From Toxonevra muliebris (lineage: Eukaryota > Arthropoda > Insecta > Diptera > Pallopteridae), in contig OY829328.1 of assembly GCA_963691655.1 (NCBI GenBank), forward strand, positions 8,398,204 through 8,462,203: a stretch of 64,000 nt of DNA, in the 5' to 3' direction. Every line of letters starts with the position of its first letter. The first letter of the stretch is position 1. Under the pieces are notes generated by a model that did not search any database, was not told where the DNA came from, and saw only the letters and a list, made by a program, of their open reading frames with translations. This document shows, in pieces, positions 47,133 to 58,445 of the stretch. The position numbers and the translations under genes were made by a program.

Positions 47133-49976
47133 ATATTTGTGAATCATAAATCTATTTGTAGGTATTTCTTATTTTTTTGATTTATATTTTCATAAATAAA
47201 TATATATCGCTGTCTTAATTTTGCTAAAGTCTTAATAGCAAAACTTTCAATATCGAGTTTTTGATGGATTATGATAAAACGTGTACACTTTCACCTGTAC
47301 CGAAAATTTTAGATACCTACACCGATAACTTAACATATTTTTTTTTAGTTTAAATAAGAAACGAAACGAAACGGTACCACAAACACCAAAATCCTTTTTG
47401 CTTGTTCTGTAAAATTGTAAAAATGCGTCAAGGCAGCGATTTGTGATGCGCGTTTTTTAAGTTTTGTTTTGCTTTACTTCGATATCGACAACGGCATCGG
47501 TCAAATTTTTTCGGCAAAAAAAATCGTAACCAGTCGGACTCTATATGTATAATCATTAAATTTCTTCAGTGAAGAGTTAAGCAAATATGATGAAGTATAG
47601 CTATTAATTTTGTATATTTATTGATTCAGACGTGTTTTTTTTAGTTTCAATATTGTAAAACAATGTCTGCAAATCACAGAAGATTACAAGTTATTTAGTA
47701 ATTAATCTCATGTATGATTGTCACTTCCCTTTAAAACCGTAACCGAAACGAAACCGAAACCCGAATGAATTTTGAAGAATGAAACCGAAACCAGAACCGA
47801 AATAAGTACGTGACAAAACCAAAATCGAAACGTTATATTGATTCGGTAGAAATAATCTGCAGATATGCTAATTTACTTATAGAGCTCTTTCTCAAAACCG
47901 GCTAGACATTAGATTTGGACTTGCATAACAAAATTTCCCCCTGAATCCATGCCAAAACTTTGCTATTATTGTTGAACTAAAACCGTGAAAATATAAAAGC
48001 ACTGACAAAATTCCTTATCGGACGCTGTCAAGCAGTTGCCTGATTAAGTTAACCCCTTGTCTGCCTCCCTTAAAAGAATGTCGCGTTTGAAACCAGTATT
48101 GGTCTTCATGCTCCATTTATAATGAAGCTTCCCAATTTTCACACGATAATCTTTGCCGGGGCTTAGTTTGTAATAAATATTCACAATTTTCTATAACTTC
48201 TTGTTTATTTTTTGCAAGCAGAAAAAGAAAATTCTTTAGTTTTCTTTCAACAACTTATGAAAATAAGTTGAGAGTAATTTCAATTAAATGCTTCAGCTGC
48301 TATTAAATTCTTTATCATTTCATTTTAACTATATTGTGCTGCTGGTGCTGCTGTTTTTGCTGGCAAGCTGCTGTTGCTGATGTATATATTCATAAAATAT
48401 AGCGATGATAAAGATAAAATGTACGAGGCAAATAAAATATACGAGTGTCTATTATAGTGAAAACAAAAGAAGAAAAATAAAAATACTATGAAAAAACTAT
48501 AAATATTTAAAATACGACAAGAGAAACTAATATCATTATCACTTTACAAAAATGTAAACAAAAAAAGTGAGAGCGAGGAGCACCAACAGTTGCCTACCAG
48601 CTTTAAAGCAACAAAACAGCAACAGTTGCAGCTTAATATTTGTACGTATGTAGTAGTGAAAGACTAAAATATTTATGAGATATTTTAAATATGAATTATA
48701 GTGCGTTGAAACAAATGAAACTAATTAAAATTGAATATTAAATATTCACTTGGATCAAGAGAATGAAAAAAAACGGCGCGCATTAATAATGACAGCAAAA
48801 TTTATGAACGATGAAAGTTGATTAAAAATGTTTGCCATGCTATAATGAGAGAAGATTATATATGTATTCAAAATATAATAAATTAAAGGCTGATAAAAAT
48901 CGATTTGAAGATATATGAATATGTACATAAAATAAATATGTAAAATCATTATAACAAACACAGCTAAAGGTACAAAAATTGTAAAGAAAAATATTTTCAT
49001 AATTTACAATATATATTCCTGTATACATATACAATCCATAATATTGTCTACCCCCTTTTTTCCTTTTTTCAAACGCGCCCTCTGCTTAACTACTTAAAGG
49101 CATACTTTAATTTCTCTTTGCAAATCTCAAAACTTTGCTACAAAAGTTTTTATTTATTTTTTTTGCTCATTTTTTTTCATTCTTTCAAACAATATTGTTT
49201 CTCATTTTCATTTTCTATTTCTATTATTTTCCTTAAGAGATTTTACACTCGCATATACTAGGTACTTGTTTTTGATATCTTTATTTCTTGACATTTTAAA
49301 TAGCGAAATGGAAAAAGCAAAATCGTTTTAAGTCTTTAAACAGTAGCACAGGAATTTTCACCACCACCAGTCAGTTTCACTTGGCATTTTCGATTGCAAA
49401 TATTTTGAGATTGTCTTTCTTTGGGTACAAAATGTGTATTTATTTTAATTATTAATAACGTTCCTTTTTTCTTGGCATTTGTTTCTAAAGTTATGCAGCG
49501 TTTCTTTTTGCATTCCTTAAGTTTAAATATTTCTTTTCCATATCGCAAAAAAAGGAAAAAAATTATTTCAAAAAATCAAATTGACAAGTATTACAGTTTG
49601 TCTCAGTTTCATACCCTTGAAACCATTATAGACTTCACATTGGCTATTGAGTTTAACAAATTTTCATTAAAAATTATGCCACACTTCGTAGAAATCCTGT
49701 AACCGCAACTAGAGGCTAGTATGGGGGTTGGAATTTTATTTAATGAGGTTCTTTTAGCCAAGGGCATATTTTGCCTTCCATTCTTCATCTTTTTGTGATT
49801 TTAATTTGTCACAAATTTAAGTTATTAAATAGAGATCAATATACAGTCCAATGGCCAACTGCACAGATACAGACAAGTTTAAATTATTAAAATAAAGTTT
49901 GACGTTCTAAAATTTCTCACGCTACTTTTCCAAATACACTGTAATATTTTTATCATTTGTTTGGTCTGTTATACAT
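47133..49976. other. Unassigned AT-rich DNA with short repeats
   Basis: Near 47740-47830 the words AACCGAAACGAAACCGAAACC form a short GAAACC-rich array like that near 46000. TGCTGCTGGTGCTGCTG lies near 48339-48385. Frames at 48755-49034 and 49336-49702 show no domain. No element ends were recognised. Confidence 0.45.
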
Positions 49977-50546
49977 ATGAATATTTCAGGTAACTGCAAT
50001 GCCGACGAGTTAGCAAAACAGGGCTCGCAACTTACAGATATATCACCTACCTGCGCCATTGGTGTCCCTCTTACGTCTATTAAATTAGCCATTAAGCAAA
50101 ACTACCTTGAGGAAGCAAAAAGATCCTGGGTAGCGGAGCATACCTATGGTATTACCAGGCTATCATGGACCACTATGGACAATAGACGTACTATACAGCT
50201 ACTCAACCTAAGCAGAAGCTCCATCAGCATAACGACTTCGGTGCTCACGGGACACTGCATAATGTCGGGGCTGCGGTTCTGAGGAGGAGGAAGAAACAGT
50301 CCTTCATTTCATGTGCGAATGCCTATCCCTGGCCAGGAGGAGACTAAAACTCCTGGGTTCACCTTTCTTCACTAGTCTGTCCGAGCTATCATCCATAAAT
50401 ATTAAGGACATAGCCAGATTCATTATGGAATCCTCATGGTTCTCCACTCCGTAAATGGGGGAGTACTGTGGTATCACAATGAGCCTAATTATGTGCTTAA
50501 GTGTGCTTTCAAGCAGAAGGCTGCCACTCCAACCTAACCTAACCTT
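49977..50546 (+). pseudogene. LINE 3' fragment ending in CCTAA repeats
   Basis: The fragment begins inside the RNase H domain at SGNCNADELAKQGSQL (last catalytic Asp in NADELA), then runs through TTSVLTGHC to 50280. After a frameshift just past SGLRF the C-terminal cluster follows as EEEETVLHFMCECLSLARRR and SLSELSSINIKDIARFIMES, with a TAA at about 50453. A 3' UTR of about 90 bp ends ACCTAACCTAACC (near 50528-50542). RT and most of RNase H are missing. Same superfamily as the copies at 42.9 and 57.3 kb but a different lineage. Confidence 0.75.
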
Positions 50547-51189
50547 GGTCTGTTTTTTCAAAGCTATACTTAAAAAACACCCAAAACCTGTGATGTGGGG
50601 TGTAAATAAAGGGTTCTCGTTTTAATGAAAAACTTTCTTCTTTCCTTTCCTACACTTTTCTAATGATATAAAAACGGCAAATCTCAAATTAAAAATTTGC
50701 TAGTACAGCTTTATTAGCGCTGTTTTTATGACTTTATGTACCGTTATCTGTGATGGAGCCATCAGATTCGAAATCAACGACATGACCAGGCCAATGAAAA
50801 ACTAACTCAATTTTGTGGCAGTGTGAAATCTAGTCCAATACCCAAATCAGAAACCATGGAAAAATTCAGACCATTAACCTGACCTTAAATATGACTAAAA
50901 AACCGACCAAAAATCAAACCAAAATTAGACAAAAACCAAAAAAAAAGAAAAAAAAAGTTTGACAAAAACCAGATCAAAAACTTGTTCTAAAGCCAGTCAA
51001 ATAACTAACATAACATAACTTTTGTATTTTCTCCAATTATCGAATTCTACCAAAAATGTTCCAAATCGGAAACAGTTTTACCAATCTACCAAAAATTAAA
51101 ATTAAGTTTAAAGTATACCAAGTATAGTAGAATTCTACCAAAACAGTAACACTGAAAAGGAATATTATAAAATTGAAACATGAAACAAT
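50547..51189 (+). other. A-rich DNA with ACCAAAAA-type imperfect repeats
   Basis: From about 50860 to 51000 the words GACCAAAAATC, AACCAAAATTAGAC, AAAAACCAAAA and GACAAAAACCAGATC recur, forming an irregular low-complexity array. Near 51044 and 51131 ATTCTACCAAAA is repeated. No coding domain was found. Confidence 0.45.
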
Positions 51190-52440
51190 AAAAACTGGAA
51201 GCAAACAAAGATTAATCTTAACATCGCCAATAAGGTCCTACCGAGCATATTTTGCAAAAGATTGAAGTCCATTGCCAACAAACTGATTGGTTCTTATCAG
51301 TGTGGCTTTAGGCCTGGTAAATCCACAATCACACTACGTCAAATCCCGTAACCAGAGAAAAACAAATCGACACACATCATCTATTCGTCGATTATAAAGC
51401 CGCCTTCGACAGCACGATTAGAGATCACCTGTACGCCGCAATATCTGGTTTTAGTATCAAAGCTCATTTGCCTTTGCAAAATGATACTGACCGACACCAC
51501 TAGCGTAGTGAAAATTGGGGCGACCTCTACGCGCCATTTTATACCACTAGAGGTTTCAGACAAGGAGATTCCCTATCGTGCGACTTCTCTAATCTGATGG
51601 TGGAGAAAATAATTCGAGCTGCGAACATCGACATCTCTGGCACTATCTTTCACAAGAGTGTCATGCTGCTGGCATACACTGATGATATTGACATCATTGG
51701 CACCAACGCGCGACAGTGCAGTATTCTGCAGTTTAGAAAGGGAGTCTCGTCGAGTGGATCTAGTGCTGAATGAGGACAAATCGAAATACCTTGTGGCAAC
51801 CAACAAAGAGACACGGCGTCTTGGACAAAATGTCACTGTTGATAATTACAAATTCAAAGTCGTCAAGGATTTCGTTTATTTTGGATCCAGCATCGACACC
51901 AACAATAATGTCAGCCTTGAGATCAAGCGAAGAATAACTCTTGCCAATAGGTGTTACAACGGGCTCTGTATGCAATTGAGAAGCAAAGCCCTCTCTCGAC
52001 GTACGAAAATAACGCTCTTCAAGTCCTTTATTCTTCCCGTCCTAATGAATGGCGCTGAGACGTGGACGTTGACTACCAACAATCAGAGGCTGTTGGGGGC
52101 ATCCGAGAGGATGATACTTCACGAGATCTATGGTGGATAACGTCTATCGTATAAGATGGAACCGTAAGCTGTATGAGCTGTACGCCGTGATTGACGTAGT
52201 CAAGCGCATAAAAATACAGCGGCTTCACTCGCGAGTGGAAGAAAGTGCTCCGGCTAGAACATTGGTTTTTTCGAGCCACGAAGGTGGAACGCGCAGAAGA
52301 CGACGATCTAATCTCCATTGGAAATACCAGGAACAAGAGGGTCTGACTGCATTTGGCCTTACTAACTGGCGCCAGTGCGCGCATTGCAAAAGCGACTGGC
52401 AAGGCTTTATAGAGGCGGCCTAGAACTATCATCGGTTGTA
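51190..52440 (+). mobile_element. RTE-clade LINE remnant, multiply frameshifted
   Basis: RT blocks can be followed in order across three frames: ANKLIGSYQCGFRPGKSTI (about 51270-51326), LFVDYKAAFDS (51381-51413), TTRGFRQGDSL (about 51541-51573), LLAYTDDIDIIG (51667-51702), then the long C-terminal frame. The order and wording (QCGFRPGRST, VDYKAAFD, GVRQGD-like, ADDIDII) are those of RTE/BovB-like elements. Upstream endonuclease is missing. The 3' end is near the AGTAGTAGTAATAAATA at 52452-52468, a short-repeat tail as usual for RTE. Confidence 0.85.
51658..52423 (+). pseudogene. RTE reverse transcriptase, thumb and C-terminal region
   Basis: The frame at 51658-52140 holds the catalytic core as LAYTDDIDIIG (the usual motif is [FY]ADD; Thr replaces Ala), then LNEDKSKYLVATNKE, FVYFGSSIDTNNNVSLEIKR, and SFILPVLMNGAETWTLTT. 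A frameshift leads into 52130-52423, with the C-terminal SAPARTLVF and RRRRRSNLHW blocks and a final LTNWRQCAHCKSDWQGFIEA before the stop at 52421-52423. These match the conserved ends of RTE ORF2. Inactivation is shown by several frameshifts and by upstream stops. Confidence 0.85.
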
Positions 52441-53394
52441 GAGCCAACTAAGTAGTAGTAATAAATATCAACTTACATTCCTATTGGTATACCTACATTT
52501 TCGATTTACAGCTAAAAAAAAAAAAAAAGAAGAAATTTCGTAACGACTTAATCTTTTTTGCATGAATTTCATTGATTTCAACTTCAGTCTGATTTATTTT
52601 TATTCCACCAGTAATTAAATGTAATGTATCTACTCGTATTTATTTATAAACCTTCAAATTACCATCTTTGATACATATACAATTTATCAACTATTTATAT
52701 ACATTCATTTATGCAAAGGTTTACCTGTATCAAATGCGGGTTGCTTTCACTTTAATTAGTTGATATTTAGTAGTTACCAACAGTTGAGGTATGTAGATAT
52801 ACTCATTAGTGGTGCAATACATAGGTAGTATGTACATAAATAGTGAAATATTTATTGATATTTGAAGAAGTAGATTGCTGTAAGGCAAAAAAAAATGAAG
52901 CTTTAATTGCCACTTGATTTAGATAGAAAAGTTGAGAGATAAGTATAGAAAAATTAAAATTTGTTCCACTTGTTATAAGTATTAGTAGATACAAATATAT
53001 CAGGTTGTCTGTACTTGGTTTATTTGTTTCTAATTTTGCTTTTACATTTCGAATACTTGCAAGAAATTGCCCAACTTCCATAGAAATTTTGGTTCAAATG
53101 AAAAATTGATGTATGAAACGAAATCTATACTGGAAACACTTAATTTTAGTAAACCAAGATTTATATAAGGTAGTCGGAGGCCCAGCAATCCAAATTCGAT
53201 CACACTCTACGGATAAAAATTAGACTGGGACTAGATTTTCAGCACACATATGCAACAAAAAAGTAAAAAACACTGTTCCAATGGCCGCTTGAGAGAGAGC
53301 ATACATTTACATACACAACATTCTACTGTTCCTATGCGTTCGATGGGCAACGGTTCAGTACTGTTTGAATGTTAAAATGTAAAAAACTGCTCGC
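52441..53394. other. Unassigned AT-rich DNA
   Basis: After the RTE tail there is an A14 run near 52514 and AT-rich sequence. An imperfect inverted pair (AACATTCTACTGTTCC near 53318 and GGTTCAGTACTG..GAATGTT near 53351) flanks about 20 bp. No gene seen. Confidence 0.45.
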
Positions 53395-53398
53395 TTAA

Positions 53399-53640
53399 GG
53401 GGGAGTATACACCGAGAGTGTAATCGATTTTTAATTTTTGGTGTTTTCTTGAAGAAAAAATTCGAAGAAATAATATCTAGTCTTTGTCGTTGGATTTTTT
53501 TTAGTGACTTATTTTTTCAACGGAATTGTAACAAATTTTTACCTAAAAATCGCTAAGTCCAAACGCCTGCCATTTTGTCAAATAAAAATATTTTCAAAAT
53601 CCCCTACTGCAAACCCTAGATTATAGTGTCAATTTTTATA
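53399..53640 (+). mobile_element. One end of a TTAA MITE like that at 28709
   Basis: TTAA (53395-53398) is followed by GGGGGAGTATACACCGAGAG and TAATCGATTTTT. This resembles the end GGGGGTATTCTACCCGAGAT at 28709 and the ATCGATTTTT near the other end of that element. No matching second end was found in the next kilobase, so this is either truncated or its other end has decayed. The right limit given is approximate. Confidence 0.4.
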
Positions 53641-56600
53641 TGCTATTAAATGCTAAAACATTTTTATAAACTTCACATTCCTCTAGATTTTTACTTGACA
53701 CTATTTTATATACATACCTAGTTTTTTCGATTTTTTTTCTTGCTATAAACATTTTTAGCCTATATTTCTTATGAAAATTTATACAAAAATTCCACTCAAC
53801 AGAGAAGACAACAGAAACAAGTATCATCTCAAACAAGTGACACCAACAGATAACCGAAATTGTGTATAGAAAATTTTGTTTTGTATATTGGTTTCTTTTT
53901 CTAAGTATTTGATATCTGCGTATATTGAATGACGCTAAGTAGAGATACTTGCACTCATTACTTGTAGTATATTCTTACTACTACTTGCATAGTTGAGGGT
54001 TAGAGGCAAAAATTTCAACAAGTCATCAACTACACTATGTAAGTATACAAATACATATATACAAAGATAAATCCATACATTGAGCAAAAAAAAAAAGTTT
54101 AAGAAAGTAGTAGAAAGCACGCAAAAAAAAAAAAAAAAAAGTATGGAAAAAAATATGTTGAATATAGAAAATCATGAACTTTTTCTATAGAAAAATGAAT
54201 TGCTAAAACAAAATAAGGAGTAAAAAATATAAAATATCTTAATGTTTATAAACCAGTGGGCGTATTTTAAAACAAAATTTACAGAAAAGCTTTTTGTCTG
54301 ATTTAAAAATAGAGGCAAAATTTGCGTTTCAATATTAAAAAGTAACTTGTCTTTAATATCAAAAGTATGTAACAATGAAACTAAATTTTTACTCCACACA
54401 CGTTCATAAATAAAAATACCCTAAAGTTCTTTGACCTTTTCCCCTCTGGTTGCGACGTATATCAAAATAAAATTCTTACTTAAACTTAATATGCTGAAAT
54501 GCTCAATTTTATATCTTCTTATGGCACGCTTGCTGCCATTCATAAAGTTTGCGTGTCTTTTTCGCAGAAAAAAAATTATTCAATACAACATTTCACACAT
54601 CCTTATTCGCATGTAGACAGGAATTTCTGCATATACATACATACGCATATACAGCGATGTGTTGTTATTTGAATGATAACTATGTGCGACGAAGAGATAT
54701 GAGAGACACAGAGGTATGTTGAATGCCTGAAATTGAGGTGCTTCATTTCGTTTATGATAAATGTATCTATATATGTAAGAGTATTTCTTCTCAAATCAGG
54801 AGACACTTTTATGTATTTCTTTAACTTAGCTTAGCTACCTTTGAATATGTTTGCACACATGTAGTAGTTTTGCTGCCACATGTGCGTGTGTGAGTATGTT
54901 GGTGTGCACATTTGTATTTTTTTTTTTTTAATGTGTATATGCAGAAGAACCTTTATAATTCGTAGAATTTCTTTATTCTTTACCGCTTGTGCTCGTACCG
55001 TTTTCACTTCTATAATTCGACATCTTGGAAAGCTGACTTTTACAATTGGAGTTTTTATTTTTAACCACTATAATTCAAAGAATTTAGCTCACTCATTGTG
55101 ATTCGAATTATCGAGGCTATACTGTATGAAAATAAATTTGACAAAACGTTAAGCACAGCTGAGCTACTCCTGCTGAAAATGTCCCATGACGAATTTCATT
55201 AAAATTATATTCTACTGGCGCAAATATATGAATTCATGCATAAAATCAATTTGTATGTTTAATTTTTTGTATTTTACATTTTACTTCTTTGCAAAAATGC
55301 TATGAATTGAATTTGCATAAATTAAGAAATATACATAAAATGTCTATGTATTGTATATACTTTTTCATTTGAAAGAAAATCTCTTCATGTTAAATTTATT
55401 TTTTATTGTAAATTTATCTGGAAATTTCACACTTTGTCGCATGTCGCGCCTTTCAGGGAACTATAAAACGAAGTAACAGTGTTGTGGCATATTTTTAAGC
55501 TGAACTTAAGCTGTTATAAGTAAGTATATAACTGATTAGCTTATACATACAAGTCATTGACACTATACTTGAGGATTTCACATGCCTGGACAAAAAATAA
55601 ATAAATATGTCAAATTAAAAATAATCGAATTCTGAAAATTATAACATCATGTCACCATTCATGTAAATGCAATTTTTAATGAACATAATCATCGAAAATA
55701 TCTAGATGATGTGATAAACCAAATATTTCATGCAAAAATCAACAAGTTCAGATGAATCAATTACTTATTTATTCTCGATTTTCTACTTCAATATACATCA
55801 AAATATATCATAACTGCTTCAGATGAAATCAAGCTGGTAAAAAATAGCAGAAAACCATATTTACGAAACTATCACACATAGATTAAATTTAAAATTATTT
55901 TATTTCTTAACTAAAAAAAACCCATAAACATAAATTAAATTAATTTCGATGCCAAAATAGATGTACTTTTAAATTTACTGCTCCATTAAAGTTTGGCCAT
56001 CCTGTTCTTTGATGGATTTAAATTGTATCCACCAATTACTGCGGAACTGAAAAAGGATTGCGGTAGTAAATTTTTGCCCGATAATTATCAGTTGATCATG
56101 CCAGAGAATGTGACCAGAAGCAGTTCTTAGCTCAAAAAATTAATCTTTTAGTTAACGAATATTGTAATAACTCATTTTGTCTCGATTTGTCTCACCATCT
56201 CAAACAGCACGCCATTGTACTTTTAAGAAACAAACTCAATGGTGCCGTAGAAGTCGAAAATGTAATCAAAAGTATAATCAAAAATGAAAATTCCAAAATT
56301 TTTTGAAACTTAGCTTTTGGGATCTTCGAAATTAAATTCATTTCTCAAAACTATTTTCTATAGAACCTTACCTGCCAAAATTAGATTAGATTTTACAGAA
56401 AGTAAATAAAATAGTTAATTTTAAAATTCGAGAGATTTTGAAGGCTTCGAAAATACAGATCGCTCATTGTCAGACAAAAGTGTACTTAACACACCATATG
56501 TGAGCTTTACAATCGATATTATCTTTTTGTTAAACCTATCTTACAAAATTATATTAAATTTAGCAGAGTTATGAATCTGTGAACTTCATTCTTTTCTTGT

Positions 56601-57104
56601 ATTTTCGTTGTGTTTCAAAAATTTCAAATGGACATAATTCTTCGAAAAAAAATTAATGAACTTTTTCTTTCCAATTAAGTTTTTATTTACAAGAGGGATT
56701 CATTATCGCATTTTCCAGTAAATCATATTCGGAAATCCAATAATGATTAGATATGAATGACTGTAACGCTGTTGGCCAGCATTGGGTTCAAATGCTTTCT
56801 AATCGGTCCACTTTACAGAACCTGACAATGAGTTCAATGCTTCGAATTGATTTTCCTTCTCCTGCATGTCACTGAGAATGAATCTCAAGTTTCTTTCCAT
56901 AGCGTTAATGTGCATATGATTTCAAACTTCCCAATTCTTCGGAAATACTAAGATTTGCATTCATCTATGCCTTTCTAAAACTAAGAGTTACTGTAGAGCC
57001 ACTTTTTTTCAGTTATTTTATTGGGGTTCTATCAGCTGGTACTCTTAGAATTTAAATTATCTGTTAAATTATCTGCAGTAGCAGAGCTCAATAGCTTTAT
57101 AGTA
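53641..57104. other. Unassigned AT-rich DNA
   Basis: About 3.5 kb without a recognisable domain. It holds A-runs near 54086 and 54123-54140, a GTGTG-rich segment near 54877-54910 with a T-run beside it, and otherwise AT-rich sequence. Frames of 60-75 codons have no motif. Confidence 0.45.
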
Positions 57105-58445
57105 AAGTATATGGTATGGTGGAATGCAGCAAACAAGATTCGCTATCTCAACCAGCTTGTGAAAGCTCAGAGATTAGCATGCTTAGAAGTTACAGGGGCT
57201 TGGAGCAAAACGCCTCAAGTGGGGTTGGAAATGATTCTTCACTTTCCTGCCCTGGAATTCGACCTCAAGCGAACAGCAGCCAAAACAGCCATCCCATTAA
57301 AGGAATCGCAGTTTTGGAACTGATAAATGCTTTTGGACACGTGTCCATCCACAGCAGAAACCAAAAATACTATGGACTATATCACACCACAAGTGGTAGT
57401 AGAAAGAAACTTCTTGACCATTGTACCCAGCACACAGGAATGGAAAGATAATGCGGTCATTACCAGCAACGATCTTCATTTCTACACTGATGGGTCTAAA
57501 AGGAAAGTGGGTGTTGGATCTGGAGTTTTTTGCGATTCACTAAAAATCATGGAATCTTTTAAGCTCCCTGACTACTGTAGTGTCTTTCAAGCAGAGATCC
57601 TCGCTATTGACAAAGCTGCGCAAGGCATCATCACAAGGAACATTGATTCCTCGCGGATCACTATCTTTGTGGACAGCCAAGCAGCAATCAAAGCACTGGT
57701 TAATACGACTATAAGATCTAAAGCAGCATTAAGCTGCTTTAACGCACTCCAAATCCAGGAAATAAACAACAACCATCAAATCAAACTCAGCTGGGTTCCC
57801 GGACATGGCAATATCGAAGGAAACGAAAAGGCTGATGAACTAGCGAGAATGGGAGCAGCCTTATATCTTCAAAATGAACTGGTGTCATTACATATACTAA
57901 TTGGAACCGTGAAATCAAGCCTAGACCAAAAAGCAGAGGAAACAATCAACAAATCCTGGCAAGCCCGGAGCGACTGTAAGATAGTCCAGAGTCTTGATAA
58001 GAAAAGAACTCAGAATTTTCTCTGCTTAAAAAGAAAACAAACTCTAGTTCTAGCTGGAATACTCACAGGCTTATGTGCTATTGGCGCAATGGCCTTGAAA
58101 ATTGGAGTCGCATCACCAAACTACTGCAGAAGCTGTGAAAATGAAGAAGAACATGAGACCATCCACCACTTTCTCAGTAAATGCCCCAATCTCCAAATCC
58201 AGCGATTCTTTTTTCTAGGAGACAAACTATTTGAAGAGCTAGAGGACATGGCGGATATTCCGCCAACTGACCTTGTAAGATTCATTAATAGCACTAAATA
58301 GTTTCAGGATGAGTAGAGTCCTTTGAGATCTGGTTCGTAGGTGGAGGATTCCAAATGCATAGGGACATCCTAATATACCGATTTTCGGTCCCCGTGGAAG
58401 CTCAGTATTTCTGAGCACATCCCTCTAAACCTAACCTAACCTAAC
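57105..58445 (+). mobile_element. 5'-truncated RNase H-bearing LINE with CCTAA-repeat tail
   Basis: Coding DNA begins at the end of RT (YMVWW near 57108-57122), continues through the linker KAQRLACLEVTGAWSKTPQ (about 57165-57221) and AAKTAIPLKES, meets in-frame TGA and TAA at 57321-57326, and resumes with the RNase H frame to 58301. A nearby alternative frame (INAFGHVSIHS) suggests that paired frameshifts, not the stops, caused the break. A 3' UTR of about 125 bp ends CTAAACCTAACCTAACCTAA (near 58423-58442). The 5' part of the element is absent. Confidence 0.85.
57327..58301 (+). pseudogene. LINE RNase H domain and C-terminal Cys cluster
   Basis: The frame of 324 codons carries HFYTDGSKRK (catalytic Asp 55), VFQAEILAID (Glu 90), IFVDSQAAIKAL (Asp 116), WVPGHGNIEGNEKADELA (His 160, Asp 170), then LVLAGILTGLCAIGAMAL and a CRSCENEEEHETIHHFLSKC cluster. 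The four acidic catalytic residues and the His are intact. The ATG at 57327 follows two stops and is not the native start, as the domain was once part of a longer RT polyprotein. It differs clearly from the copy at 42.9 kb, so at least two related lineages are present. Confidence 0.85.
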
